From assembly GCF_020080835.1 (NCBI RefSeq), contig NC_058165.1, positions 14,009,961 through 14,073,960 on the forward strand: DNA of 64,000 nucleotides, written 5' to 3'. Source of the stretch: Cotesia glomerata (lineage: Eukaryota > Arthropoda > Insecta > Hymenoptera > Braconidae). How positions within the stretch are numbered: position 1 is the stretch's first letter; each line of letters starts with the position of its first letter. A program made the translations under genes and the position numbers. The notes beneath the pieces were generated by a model. That model did not search any database and was not told where the DNA came from. It was given only the letters and a program-made list of their open reading frames with translations. Positions 1 through 9,551 of this stretch are shown here, piece by piece.

Positions 1-1215
1 AATACCCCCACTTATTGTTAATTAGGTCCCGAAGACGGAGACGCGCCAGTGCTGCGTCGAATATTTCTCGATATTCGGTGACTTATCGATTCAGGGTAAT
101 TTTAGCCTGTTACAAGTCTTATTATCATCCAACTGATGTTTCGTTATCTGTACCAGCTAACCGCACTGGATTCTTCAGAGAATTATTGTCTTTTCCTGCT
201 ATTTAGGCTTGTCACCAAAGAAATAAGGTACAGCCGTCGATGATAAATAAACTCCGGTCACTAGGGAGCACCAGAAATTAAAAATTGTTGATTTTCAAGT
301 AAATTTTGATATACTTAATCCCGGGAGAGCCGAATCTCTCGTCTTCGGTTAACTTAACAACCGGCTCATCATCCTTTAGCTGTACCAGCCGAATACGCTG
401 GATTCTTCAGGGAATTGTTACTCTTTTCTGGCGTTTAGGGTTGACTTCAAAGGAATTGAGCCCTGTAGTGGTTCAAAAATAAACTTTGGTCACAACGGTG
501 CACATATTATAAAAATTTCCCGATTTGCTGAATTAGTTTCATATATTTAGTCCCGGGGGATAAGAATCTGGTGCCTTCGGTTTTATTATCATCCCACTGA
601 TATTCACTTACCAGTACCAGCTAACTGCACCATATCAATTGGGGGGTTCTTGTCTTTTCCTACTGCTTAGGCTTGTCATCAAAGAACTCAGGTACGGCCG
701 TCGATGATAAATAAACTCCGGTCACTAGGGAGCACTAGAAATGGAAAATCGTTGATTTTTGAGTAAATTTTGATATATTTAGTCCTAGAAGAGCCGAATC
801 TATTCTCTTAGTTTTAATGATAAACCAGCTTATGCTCGTTATATCTTTCTAGATGGCCGCGCTGGATTCATCACGGAATTATTGCCTATTTCTAGTGCTT
901 AGGCTTTTTATAAACTTAATTAGGTAAGGCGGTCGCTGATTATCGATTTCCAGTTCCTGCGGAGCACTTGCTGTAAAAATTTGTAGTTTTTTGGGTCAAT
1001 TTCTATACATTTCGTCCCTGAGGTGTCAAATATTCTGCCTTGGGTTCAACTATCGACCCGCTTCTTACGTCGCACTAGCAGACTGCGCTGGATTCTTTAC
1101 AAGATTATTGTTTTTCTTTAATGTTCAGGCTAGCAATAGACAGAATTGGGTGCTGCCGTCAATGAAAAATAAACACCAGTTATTGAAAAGTCTGTATAGT
1201 GAAAAAAGCGCCATT
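1..1215. repeat. Diverged tandem satellite, about 230-bp monomer, about five units
   Basis: Five units can be aligned by eye through the shared motif CTGGATTCTTCA and its variants (near 166, 398, 862 and 1088, with a degraded copy near 630), giving a period of about 226-232 bp. Each unit also carries a TCCCGG/CCGAATCT segment before the next one. Units 1 and 3 match each other much better than units 2 or 4, for example over the stretch ACTCCGGTCACTAGGGAGCA at about 714-733, which suggests a dimeric higher-order period of about 464 bp. The array is cut by the left window edge and decays after about 1215. No protein-coding sense was found; the short ORFs across it are chance. Confidence 0.8.
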
Positions 1216-1436
1216 CGATCACCTCCGACATAGATAGGCCGATTTATTGTTTGAACATTGCAAAAAACACTTTATTAAATGACAATAATGCCCTCAAATT
1301 TATTTTTTATTATATTTTTGCAAATAATGATATGATACTGACTACAACAAATAAATATTCAAAGATGTATTCCTAAAAAGTATATAATTTGTAACAGATG
1401 AAAGTAATTCGATGGTAACAGTCAAAAATTAATTTA

Positions 1437-1815
1437 TTGTTGATTTTTAACTTCCCAATAAGAAAATTGAACATTTTAAGAAATCGGGAAGTTATTGGTT
1501 TGACTCCGTTTTTTGAAAATCGATTTCTCATCAAATCGATTCAATCACGGTTGGCACGTCTTAAATCGGTCGAACCGATCAGAAGTTATCAGAGGTTTGA
1601 TACATTCACACGCTCACACACATACGTACATACATTTATGCATACATACATATATACGGATTTTCTTAACGGGAAGTGAAAATGTTTTTAAATGTGATTT
1701 TTTTAGAATAAGCTTCAAAAGGCTCTATCGATTGATTTCAAAAACTAATCAGCTCTTAACATTAAAAAATGACGTCGATCGCTGCTAAGTCGTTCAAAAT
1801 CGGTTGATTTTTACA
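1437..1815 (+). repeat. Degenerate copy of repeat X
   Basis: This stretch carries the X hallmarks in diverged form: a GGGAAGTTATTGGTTT block at about 1486, a CATCAAATCGA block, a degraded (CA/TA)n tract at about 1608-1660, and the ATGACGTCGATCGC block near 1770. It is far more diverged than the other X copies in the window. No gene is visible here, and the 220 bases before it are plain AT-rich sequence. Confidence 0.55.
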
Positions 1816-1825
1816 ACTATATATA

Positions 1826-2077
1826 ACATTTTTACAAATATGAATAATGCTGTAAAGCGGGAAAGAATAGGAGTAACGGTAATTATTATGTGAAGCGTTC
1901 CACATTCACGTAACAGGATATTGGTAGGAAAGGATTGAGAAAGGAATGTGGAGAGGATCATCTCAATGTGAGTTTATAAAATATGCGTTAAGAAATTATT
2001 AGAGAGCTCGGACTGGGATTCGAACCCAGAACCTTCCGAAGACATGTCGGCTACTCTACCATTTGAGCTATCTGGTC
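1826..2077 (-). mobile_element. tRNA-derived SINE, minus strand
   Basis: On the minus strand the head (2077 to 2003) has RNA polymerase III promoter boxes: a box A-like TAGCTCAAATGGTAGAG (plus coordinates 2052-2070) and a perfect box B core GGTTCGAATCC inside a five-pair T stem (2015-2027). The anticodon-like loop reads CATGTCT, which would give TGT (Thr) but lacks the universal U33. The acceptor stem pairs at only about four of seven positions, so this is a tRNA-derived SINE head and not a working tRNA. The body runs to about 1826, and its last 80 bases are repeated at 2139-2216. Confidence 0.7.
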
Positions 2078-2138
2078 TATACTAAATTTCCTTTCGCTTA
2101 TTCTATATACATTAAGCCACACCGTCCATCTTACGGTA

Positions 2139-2216
2139 AGCATTTTTACAAATATAAATAATGCTGTAAAGCGGGCAAGAATAGGAGTTACGGTAATTAT
2201 TACGTGAAGCGTTCCA
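2139..2216 (-). repeat. Partial second copy of the SINE 3' body
   Basis: This stretch repeats 1826-1904 almost base for base (shared ATGCTGTAAAGCGGG and TGAAGCGTTCCAC) about 312 bp further right and in the same orientation. The tRNA-like head is absent. It is either a 5'-truncated SINE copy or one half of a dimeric insertion. Confidence 0.7.
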
Positions 2217-2262
2217 CTGTTCGTGAGTTATCGTTAATGAAAAATTTTTTTTCTTACCTCTG

Positions 2263-2318
2263 GGCGGAAAGCGTCAACTTTTGTCCCGTTGCACTAAACG
2301 AAAATGCCGCTTTCCGCC
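2263..2318. repeat. Perfect 11-bp inverted repeat (hairpin)
   Basis: GGCGGAAAGCG at 2263-2273 faces its exact reverse complement CGCTTTCCGCC at 2308-2318, leaving a 34-nt loop. It lies directly next to a larger palindrome at 2337-2469 and may be one end of the same miniature element. Confidence 0.65.
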
Positions 2319-2336
2319 TCCATCGAGGAGAAAAAT

Positions 2337-2469
2337 AGTATACACACCACGGGAAGTAAATAAGAAAGCCTCAGATCACATGTTTATTGACCTCGGCTTC
2401 GCCTCGAACAACAATTACATATGATCTGAGACGTTCCTTATTTTACTGCCCTAGATGTATAATATACTA
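2337..2469. mobile_element. Palindromic miniature element (long imperfect hairpin)
   Basis: An imperfect stem of about 46-52 bp joins 2337-2382 to 2418-2469. The outer arms share TAGTATA and the inner core CTCAGATCA (2370-2378) pairs with TGATCTGAG (2422-2430). The loop contains GGCTTCGCC. The shape fits a MITE or foldback element. No coding potential and no clear target duplication were seen. Confidence 0.6.
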
Positions 2470-2474
2470 TTGTT

Positions 2475-2635
2475 TACTTCCCGCTAATAAAATCGGAGAT
2501 TTTTTCAGAAATGGGGAAGTTATTGTTTTCAACCCGTTTTGCAAAAATCGAGGTTTCAACAGATCTCGACGTTTTGCAGCCCTAAGAAGCTTTCCTGACT
2601 ATTTTTACGATGATGTCCGTACGTCTGTATGTATG
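2475..2635 (+). repeat. Repeat X, copy 1, left part
   Basis: It opens with TTACTTCCCGCTAATAAAAT and carries the X blocks GGGGAAGTTATTGTTTTCA and AAGCTTTCCTGACTA, ending at TCTGTATGTATG. The copy is interrupted here by the CR1-like element and R1 element A and resumes at 9691 with the (TG)n tract, so the original X copy was contiguous across what is now 7 kb of inserted DNA. Confidence 0.75.
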
Positions 2636-2640
2636 TAGTT

Positions 2641-4794
2641 GATGATGCTGCTAAGATCCTGTCTACTGAGCAGTCTGCCCAGCCGTTTTTGTCTGATCAT
2701 GATTTAATATCTATTGAGTATAACTATAAGGTAGAGCAGCAGAAATTGAGGAGCTTTACATATCGGAGCTGGCATAGTATTGATGATGAACTACTGGAAC
2801 GGCTGTTTAATGAGGTTAACATTGAGGATATGGAACTGCAAGCGTCTGTTGAGGATATGAATGTATGGTTTCATCGGCAGCTTCGTGATATTATTGATGC
2901 TGTTGCTCCTGAGAGAATGATCAGCCCTCGTCGCCCCCCAGCGCCGTGGTTTACTAGCTACATCAGGGATCTTCAGGCTCGTCGTGACAAGCTGTATAGG
3001 ATCTTCAGGAGAACTGGCTATGCCTATAAGGAGTATACTGATATGCGGCGTTTGGTGAAGCAGCGAATAAGTGAAGCTAAAAAGCGCTATTTTGATAGTG
3101 AATTAAGTTCTGTGAAAAGTGCACAAGCCATGTGGAATGATCTGCGTAGGCTTGGTCTGATAAAGCGTAAGGGTGCTCGGTCTGCTATTAGAGTGGATTT
3201 GAATGAGTTAAATGACTATTTTGTACAGTCGTCTGGTTGTTCTGCGCTTAAGGTTGATGAGTCTGATATTACAACTCACTACGGTGGCAATGATAATGTA
3301 TGTTTTAGTTTCTCGGAGCTTGATGATAATGTTGTTAAGAGGGCAATAATGCGGCTTACTTCCAACTCTGTTGGCCCCGATAATTTTCCAATTAAAGCCT
3401 ATAAATGTTTGCTTTCATTTGTGTTGCCATTTGTGACACTACTTTTTAATAGTTCGTTAAATTCAGGCGTATTTCCGAAAGAGTGGAAGTTATCGCGTAT
3501 TGTCCCGATACCAAAGAGGTTGAATGCGGAGGTGTGTGCAGATTTTCGGCCAATATCGCTGACAAGTAACTTGTCAAAGGCACTTGAGCGCTGTGTGCAT
3601 GATCAAATTGTTAAGTATGTTACTGAGAATAATTATATAGATGAGTATCAGATGGCCTTTAGGAAGGGTTTGAATACGCAGACTGCGGTCATCAAGCTCT
3701 GCGATGACATTCGGTCGGCTATAAATGAGTCTAAAGTCACTGTGGCTGTTTTCTTTGATCTGAGTAAGGCTTTTGATTCTGTTAATCATATAAGACTACT
3801 ACGTAAATTAATATTGATGAACTTTTCTGATGATGCAATTGTGTGGATCAGGTCTGACTTGACTCAGAGAAATCAGCAGGTGTTCGCAGATGGGTGTGCG
3901 TCCTCTTGGAGGAATGTGCTTAATGGTGTGCCGCAAGGGAGTGTGCTAGGCCCTTTATTGTTCTCACTCTATATTTCGGATCTCTCTCAACGACTGCGCT
4001 GTCGATACTTGCTTTATGCTGATGATTTAGCGATATACTTGTCTTGTGATTTGGAACATGTTAATGATTGTGTGGCTGCGCTAAATGCAGAGATAGTTGA
4101 CATTGTTGAGTGGTGCAATATTAATTATCTTAAGTTGAATGCGTCAAAGACCAAAGCTATAATTTTTGGTAGTAATTTTAAAGTCAATAGTAATAGCTGT
4201 AAGTATGCTGATTGCATTCGAGTAGATAACTGTATTATTCGCTACGACACAGTTGTTAAGTATCTTGGCGTTTTGATTGATTGTACTCTTTCCTGGGATT
4301 GTCAGGTTACGGAAGTGTGCAATCGGGCGATGCGGGTGCTAGCGCAGTTGAAGGTAAATAATGAAGTCTTCAATGAGAAATTGCGTATAAAGCTTGTCAC
4401 CACGCTGATATTTCCGGTGTTTGACTACTGTTGTGTAGGTTACTGTAATATTAGCAATAGTTTGCAGGTGCGGCTGCAGCGTAAAATGAACTCCTGTGTT
4501 CGCTATATTTTTAGGGTTTCAAGGGCTGAGCATATTACGCCGTACTTTAAGAGGCTGGGATGGTTGAAGTTGAGTGACAGGAGAAATTATTTCATGGCAT
4601 GCCTTTTTTATAAAGAAATATGTATGGGCTACCGACAATTGTTCAGATGTAATTTGGAGTTTTTGCCGGTAGCTTTGCGGAGGGGTGATGTAAGGGAGGA
4701 TTATTTACGCCTGCCTAGATCTAATTGTCGGATATTTGAGAACTCTTTTCTTATCCGCGGGATACGCATTTGGAATGCGCTACCCCAGAAGTAA
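2641..4794 (+). CDS. Endonuclease (C-terminal tip) and reverse transcriptase of a CR1/L2-like element
   Basis: About 718 codons are open. The first ATG in this frame (2629) belongs to the flanking repeat, so coding sense from the element starts near 2641. The first 30 residues hold the last apurinic-endonuclease motif, SDHDL; everything before it is lost by 5' truncation. The RT domain follows, with FRPISLTSNLSKALER, QMAFRKGLNTQTA, FFDLSKAFDSVNH, NGVPQGSVLGPLLF and the catalytic YADDLAIY. The C-terminal part resembles the thumb region of Jockey/CR1-group elements. No RNase H is seen. The reading frame is intact to the stop, which suggests a recent but dead-on-arrival copy. The exact clade (CR1, L2, Daphne or Kiri) cannot be fixed by eye. 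Confidence 0.85.
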   Translation, partial: DDAAKILSTEQSAQPFLSDHDLISIEYNYKVEQQKLRSFTYRSWHSIDDELLERLFNEVNIEDMELQASVEDMNVWFHRQLRDIIDAVAPERMISPRRPPAPWFTSYIRDLQARRDKLYRIFRRTGYAYKEYTDMRRLVKQRISEAKKRYFDSELSSVKSAQAMWNDLRRLGLIKRKGARSAIRVDLNELNDYFVQSSGCSALKVDESDITTHYGGNDNVCFSFSELDDNVVKRAIMRLTSNSVGPDNFPIKAYKCLLSFVLPFVTLLFNSSLNSGVFPKEWKLSRIVPIPKRLNAEVCADFRPISLTSNLSKALERCVHDQIVKYVTENNYIDEYQMAFRKGLNTQTAVIKLCDDIRSAINESKVTVAVFFDLSKAFDSVNHIRLLRKLILMNFSDDAIVWIRSDLTQRNQQVFADGCASSWRNVLNGVPQGSVLGPLLFSLYISDLSQRLRCRYLLYADDLAIYLSCDLEHVNDCVAALNAEIVDIVEWCNINYLKLNASKTKAIIFGSNFKVNSNSCKYADCIRVDNCIIRYDTVVKYLGVLIDCTLSWDCQVTEVCNRAMRVLAQLKVNNEVFNEKLRIKLVTTLIFPVFDYCCVGYCNISNSLQVRLQRKMNSCVRYIFRVSRAEHITPYFKRLGWLKLSDRRNYFMACLFYKEICMGYRQLFRCNLEFLPVALRRGDVREDYLRLPRSNCRIFENSFLIRGIRIWNALPQK

Positions 4795-5162
4795 CTAAAG
4801 CTGAAAATTATGAACTGTTCCGTAGTGCGTGCTATAATTATTATTTGCAAAAGTATTAATTTATGATATTGAGCTTTGATTGTCATTATTGTATGCTGCT
4901 GTGCCTTGAGTGATATTGAATGATATTAGTTTTGCTTAACTGTGCTATTACCAGGTTTTCTGGCAACTTGTCTCATATCTACCACGATTATAATTTATAA
5001 TTTATAATTCACGTTATTATTTCATTATAATATGTTTTTATTTTATTATTTTCAATTTATGTAATTACATGCTCTGTATTTTACACTGATTATAATGTAT
5101 AATTATGATGGTCCTGAGGGAGCTAAGGCTCTAGGGTCAATAAAGTTTATTATCTATCTATC
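4795..5162 (+). other. 3' UTR of the CR1-like element
   Basis: This is AT-rich noncoding sequence between the RT stop codon and the (ATCT)n tail. It contains the GAGCTAAGGCTC hairpin (about 5120-5131), AATAAAG and the tail microsatellite. No gene is visible. Confidence 0.7.
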
Positions 5163-5174
5163 TATGTATGCGTG
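5163..5174. repeat. Target-site duplication of R1 element A, 3' side
   Basis: TATGTATGCGTG here is repeated exactly at 9691-9702, on the other side of the element. The next base also matches. Confidence 0.85.
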
Positions 5175-5206
<32 letters not shown>

Positions 5207-5448
5207 TAGAGGAGGTAAAATACGTTTACGTATGCCAGGACTTGGTGTTGTTGCCAAGACTAGGTGTTGGTGCCTGGGTATGTCGGACTCAGAAGACAAT
5301 ATTATTTTGCAACAATACCAACTAAACATCCTCCTCTCTCGTTTCCCTATATTTGTTACAGGGAAGACTGGATCAGGACCACGTTAGCATTACTTCAATC
5401 CAGTCCATGTTGTGCCTCACGACACCTACTTATTGTTATAACTGGTTT

Positions 5449-8439
5449 CTAATCCCTTTCTGCGATTTTTTCTATCAAGAGACGCTGCGCGTAGGCTACT
5501 ACAGCTGTCCAGTTTTCTTCTTTTTTGATCATGCAGGTTACCAAGCTCTCAGGGGAGAGCGCAGTGCTCATTGTTTCTTCGGTGCAGATTCTATCGTCCT
5601 TCCATCGATCACACTCGAAAAACATGTGCTCGGCGTTGTCAATTTTGTCTGGACAGTATTTGCACGTTGGTGTGCTGTGCAAACCCATCTTGAATAGATA
5701 GGCATTAAACTGCCCATGTCCCGTCAGTAGCTGGGTCAGAAAGAAGACCGTGTCCCCGTGCCTCCGAGAAAGCCAGACGTTGATGTTTGGGATCAGTCGC
5801 GCTGTCCATCTGCCTGTCTCTCCCGACGTCCATCGGTCCTGCCACTCTTGCTGCGTTTCCGTTTTTATCCTCGTTTTTGCCTCCTTCATGTTTTCGCCAC
5901 CGATTTTAGCGTCGTAGAGTCTTGCTCTCTCGAACGCCAATAGGTCGATGGGCGCAGCTCCCGCAATGACCAATACAGCCGCTTCGGAAACCGTGCGGTA
6001 GGCGCAGGCAACTCTGAGAGCGCCTCGCCGCTGCACTGCTGCCATTTTCCACCGATAGGTTTTCTGCTTTAATATATCTGCCCATATTTCCGCTCCATAA
6101 AGCAGTACCGAATGGACTGCTTCCAGAAGGACTCTCCTCTTTTTGGTTCTTGGTCCCATAGTATTCGTCATAATTCTTGCTAGGCTAGACACCGTCTTGC
6201 TGGCTTTCTGGCATGCACTATCGAGGTGTTCGCGGAAAGATAGTTTCTCGTCTATCATTACCCCCAGATAGCGCAGGGCCCTTGTTGACGTTAGCGTTAT
6301 TCCTCCCATGTCCACAGCAAATGGTTTTAAGAACCATTTTTGGCGAGTCAGAACGACCATCTCGGTTTTGTGTTTTGCAAGTTTCAGGTGGTGTTTATCG
6401 AGCCAAGTCTCGACAGCATCAATGGTTTCCCAAACGAGTAGTTCGGCCTCCTCTATGCTGTCTACTATTATCGTGGCCGCGACGTCGTCTGCAAAGCCCG
6501 TTAGCTCCACTTGCTTTGGCAACGGGATTTCCAGAAGCTCGTCGTAGTCCGCGTTCCATAGATCGGGCCCCATTATTGAGCCTTGCGGCACGCCAGCCGT
6601 TATGGCGTATTCTTGTGGACCTTCCGTGGTTTCTGCTATCAGCTTTCTCTCGTCAAGGTAGTTGTCGACTAGTGCCAGATTCTCCGGCTCCACGTCAAAT
6701 CTGTGCTCCAGGGCGACCAAAATATCTCTCCAATTTGCGCTGTTAAAGGCATTTCTAATGTCTAGCGTGAGGACAAGACACACCTTGCGGGCTTTGGGGC
6801 TACCAGTCCATGCTTCTCTCGCTGTCGCTACGACTTTCTGGATCGCGTCGACTGTTGAACGTCCTTTCCGGAAGCCGTGTTGGTTTGCGGCAAAACCTCC
6901 AGCACGGTCTATGTCGTTGCGAAGGCTCCCTTGTATGAGCTTCTCGAGCAGTTTTCCGACAATGTCCAGCATACAGAGTGGTCTAAATGACGAAGGTGTT
7001 ATGGGGGTTCCCTTACCTTTGTCTAAGAGAACCAATCTCTGCCGTTTCCAGACCACGGGAAACGTGCCAGTTGCCAAGCATGCGTTGTAGGTGTTCAGGA
7101 GTATGTCTGGGTATTCCAGGGCTACAGTTTTGATCACCGATGCCGGAATGCCATCAGGTACAGGTGCCTTTCCTGTTTTGAGTGACTTGGCCGCGTCTTG
7201 TAATTCCTTAGTTGTGAAGGGTGTTACTTCGCTGTTCTTAGTGTAGTGTTTCTTCTCCCGCAGTAGGTGTTTGGGGAAAAGCTCCGTTACAATGCTTTCC
7301 ATCAAGGCAGGAGATTTCGGCGCCTCTGGTGAAGCCTTTCCAAGTCGTTTAGCGACAATTTGGTAGGCTTTACCCCAGAGATCATTGTCGAGATCGTTGC
7401 AGATCTCTTTCCACAGTTTCGCTTTACTTGCTTTAATGGCTCGGTTTAGCGTCTTTTTGGCCTGCTTGTACTCTTTTGAATACAAGTCCTGGCTTGGGGA
7501 GCGTTTCGTAGCTCTCGTTGCTCGGCGACGTAGCTGATGGCATATTTTGCGAAGTTCTGCTATGTCCGCTGACCACCAGTACGCCGGCCTGTGGAAGCTC
7601 TGGTTTTTCAGCCGTGGCATAGAGGCGTCACATGCAGCAGTAATTTCTTTCATCGTGTTTAGCACTGCCTTTTCCGTCTCGCTGCAGGTATCCGGTGTCG
7701 GGTTGTTCTGGAGGATAGACCAGCTTCGTGCGAGTGAAGCTTGCAATGCCTCTGGATCAAGCCTTTTGGCATTCCACTTCCGCTTAGAAACGTCGCGTTG
7801 TGAAACCGGAGCAAATGCCAATCCAACGCTGAATGTTACAAACTGGTGATCACTGCCACTGTATTCTTCGGATACTGTCCAGTCTTCAATCATGTTGGCA
7901 GTCCTTGGAGTCGCCAATGAGATGTTGAGGATGGAGTCTTGGTACCCTGGTCTTCTAAAGGTCGTGGTGCTCCCGGTGTTCAGCACTATGAGGTCGAGTC
8001 TAGCCACGACGTCAGTGACCTCCTTTCCTCTGGTATCGGAGAAAGCAGCGCCCCACTCAGCCGATTTAGCATTGAAGTCTCTGGCTACGATAACTTCGCC
8101 GTCGAACTTAATGACCGCATCTTCTATATTTGCGAGTTTCTGTCGGAACACACTAATCCCTTCGTTAGGTGAGAGATAGACGCTCATGAAGTAGGTTGTG
8201 GGGGTTTGAATCCAGACAAAACCTGCTCCACCTCCGCTGTTGTTGACGGTAACGTTCTTTGTGTTCACAATCCAAATTGCTGCCGTGCCCGTTTCGTCTG
8301 CGAACCATGTTTTACCTTCGATGTTTAGATATTGCTCGCAGATAAAGCAGACGTCAATTTTATCTTCGAAAACACGCTGGCGCAGCAGGTTTTGCGCCAA
8401 GGCGCACCTATTCAGGTTGCCTTGTAGTATGCGTGTCAT
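5449..8439 (-). CDS. R1-clade ORF2: endonuclease and reverse transcriptase (element A)
   Basis: This 996-residue protein performs target-primed reverse transcription. The N-terminal AP-like endonuclease (about 1-220) has ILQGNLNRC, an EQYL motif, VARDFNAKSAEWG (where relatives have GDFNA) and SDHQF. The RT (about 400-700) has SSFRPLCMLDIVGKLLE, HGFRKGRSTVDAI, LDIRNAFNSANW, GVPQGSIMGP and the catalytic GFADDVAA. The C-terminus carries a CCHC finger starting CKYC and ending FFEC. No RNase H is seen, as expected for R1. The ATG overlaps the ORF1 stop as ATGA (8439-8436), suggesting termination-reinitiation. The frame is unbroken. The G-to-R change in the GDFN motif could weaken nicking, since the D and N are kept and the G is only structural. 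Confidence 0.92.
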   Translation of the reverse strand: MTRILQGNLNRCALAQNLLRQRVFEDKIDVCFICEQYLNIEGKTWFADETGTAAIWIVNTKNVTVNNSGGGAGFVWIQTPTTYFMSVYLSPNEGISVFRQKLANIEDAVIKFDGEVIVARDFNAKSAEWGAAFSDTRGKEVTDVVARLDLIVLNTGSTTTFRRPGYQDSILNISLATPRTANMIEDWTVSEEYSGSDHQFVTFSVGLAFAPVSQRDVSKRKWNAKRLDPEALQASLARSWSILQNNPTPDTCSETEKAVLNTMKEITAACDASMPRLKNQSFHRPAYWWSADIAELRKICHQLRRRATRATKRSPSQDLYSKEYKQAKKTLNRAIKASKAKLWKEICNDLDNDLWGKAYQIVAKRLGKASPEAPKSPALMESIVTELFPKHLLREKKHYTKNSEVTPFTTKELQDAAKSLKTGKAPVPDGIPASVIKTVALEYPDILLNTYNACLATGTFPVVWKRQRLVLLDKGKGTPITPSSFRPLCMLDIVGKLLEKLIQGSLRNDIDRAGGFAANQHGFRKGRSTVDAIQKVVATAREAWTGSPKARKVCLVLTLDIRNAFNSANWRDILVALEHRFDVEPENLALVDNYLDERKLIAETTEGPQEYAITAGVPQGSIMGPDLWNADYDELLEIPLPKQVELTGFADDVAATIIVDSIEEAELLVWETIDAVETWLDKHHLKLAKHKTEMVVLTRQKWFLKPFAVDMGGITLTSTRALRYLGVMIDEKLSFREHLDSACQKASKTVSSLARIMTNTMGPRTKKRRVLLEAVHSVLLYGAEIWADILKQKTYRWKMAAVQRRGALRVACAYRTVSEAAVLVIAGAAPIDLLAFERARLYDAKIGGENMKEAKTRIKTETQQEWQDRWTSGETGRWTARLIPNINVWLSRRHGDTVFFLTQLLTGHGQFNAYLFKMGLHSTPTCKYCPDKIDNAEHMFFECDRWKDDRICTEETMSTALSPESLVTCMIKKEENWTAVVAYAQRLLIEKIAERD

Positions 8440-9551
8440 TTCTGACCTTTCATGGCTTCTGCAAGTGCTTTGCGGAATGCCTTACACGCTCCAGTGCCAG
8501 AAATATGGCATAGACTATCCTGGGCATCTTTGTCCGAAGCACAAAGGAAGCATTTTAACTTCTTCGTGCAGTTTACGGCCTTGTGGTTCTCTCCGCCACA
8601 TTTGTAGCAGCACCTGCTTCTGTCTGGTCCCGCACACTGACGTGTTTGGTATCCATAACCAAGACATTTAAAACAACGTGTTACTTTTACTACTGGGCGT
8701 ATACGACAGTTCACCAAACCGATCCGTATACGGGCCTTGTCAAGGGCCTTAATCGCACTGGGCTCGTCTAGTTCGCAGAAGGCTGCCCGATTACCTCGTG
8801 GTGTGGGTTTTGTCAAATTTACCCGTTTGACCTCCAGGTTGTCAGTGAATTCACGTTTGAGTGCTTCACGGACTTCGCTCTCGGTAGAGATTTCATCTAA
8901 GTCGAGGATCTCGATCGTTGTTGGTGTTAGAATCTTGACTGTGCCGATGTTTGCAGTGGCTGCCCTTACTGCATCGGTGAATGCCTTGCTGTCTTCGGTC
9001 TTTCGAGCCATTTCAAGGAGAACGCCTCCGTGTTTCGTCTTTTTAATAGACCTTATGTCTACGCCCGTCTCGACAGGGCTTACCTTGGCCTTGATTTCCT
9101 TCAGTAGATCGGCGTATGTTCGCCCTTCAGCTGGTTGGACTAGGACAGCTTTAGTTCTTGTCTTCTTCCTCCTTGGTTTCTTGGAGCCACCGCTGTTTGG
9201 CTGGTCTTGGGCTGTAGCAGCTTGAGTCACTGGCTCCTGTTTTTTCTTTTTCTTGTTTTGCCGAGTCACTTTAGTCCAGGTATCATTCCGGGCTGTCTTT
9301 TTCTGTGATGGCTTGTCAATATCTGAGGAAGGGCTGGGCGTGGACAGCGGCCTCTTCTTGTTGCCATCTCCTTGCTGTGGTAATTTCTTAGGAGTGGTCA
9401 GAGGTGGCTGTGATTTTTTGTTCAGACTCGGAGATGTTTGAGTCGTTGACGCCGACTTCGTTGGTGATTTGTTGGCCAGCCTATATGCCGTACTAATAGA
9501 CGAAACCAATTTTCTGATCTCATGGTGGAGATTCTTTTTGTCTTTTATCAT
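8436..9551 (-). CDS. R1-clade ORF1: Gag-like nucleic-acid-binding protein (element A)
   Basis: This 371-residue protein should coat the element RNA and bring it with ORF2 to the target. The N-terminal 150 residues are basic and low complexity, rich in Lys, Ser, Thr and Pro, and probably disordered. The middle (about 150-290) matches the conserved R1-type ORF1 core, including an RNA-recognition-like region. The C-terminus has three clustered zinc knuckles: CFKCLGYGYQTRQC, CCYKCGGENHKAVNC and a third starting CFLC. The first knuckle has Tyr where His is usual (GYGYQ), which could weaken zinc binding. The frame is open and the stop overlaps the ORF2 start. The upstream 139 bases (9552-9690) are the short 5' UTR. 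Confidence 0.88.
   Translation of the reverse strand: MIKDKKNLHHEIRKLVSSISTAYRLANKSPTKSASTTQTSPSLNKKSQPPLTTPKKLPQQGDGNKKRPLSTPSPSSDIDKPSQKKTARNDTWTKVTRQNKKKKKQEPVTQAATAQDQPNSGGSKKPRRKKTRTKAVLVQPAEGRTYADLLKEIKAKVSPVETGVDIRSIKKTKHGGVLLEMARKTEDSKAFTDAVRAATANIGTVKILTPTTIEILDLDEISTESEVREALKREFTDNLEVKRVNLTKPTPRGNRAAFCELDEPSAIKALDKARIRIGLVNCRIRPVVKVTRCFKCLGYGYQTRQCAGPDRSRCCYKCGGENHKAVNCTKKLKCFLCASDKDAQDSLCHISGTGACKAFRKALAEAMKGQK

Larger units (their letters stand above)
2636..5162 (+). mobile_element. CR1/L2-group non-LTR retrotransposon, 5'-truncated
   Basis: The insertion starts inside the endonuclease coding region and ends in a short (ATCT)n tail at about 5146-5162. This is typical of target-primed retrotransposition with 5' truncation. 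TATGTATG is present on both sides (2628-2635 and 5163-5170) and may be the target-site duplication, although the site is low complexity. The 3' end has a small GAGC-TAAG-GCTC hairpin just before AATAAAG, as in several CR1/L2-group elements. It inserted within the X copy, directly beside R1 element A. Confidence 0.8.

Noticed and set aside
2003..2077. Functional tRNA gene on the minus strand
   Set aside because: Box A and box B are good, but the acceptor stem pairs at only about four of seven positions, the loop lacks U33, and the sequence continues into a repeated body. A SINE head explains it better.
5095..5387. ORFs with long Phe runs
   Set aside because: They are translations of the poly(A) tail and 3' UTR of R1 element A on the opposite strand.
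6213..6746. 177-codon plus-strand ORF
   Set aside because: It is a shadow of the antisense R1 ORF2; a matching shadow ORF occurs at 50534-51067 opposite copy G, which shows the cause.
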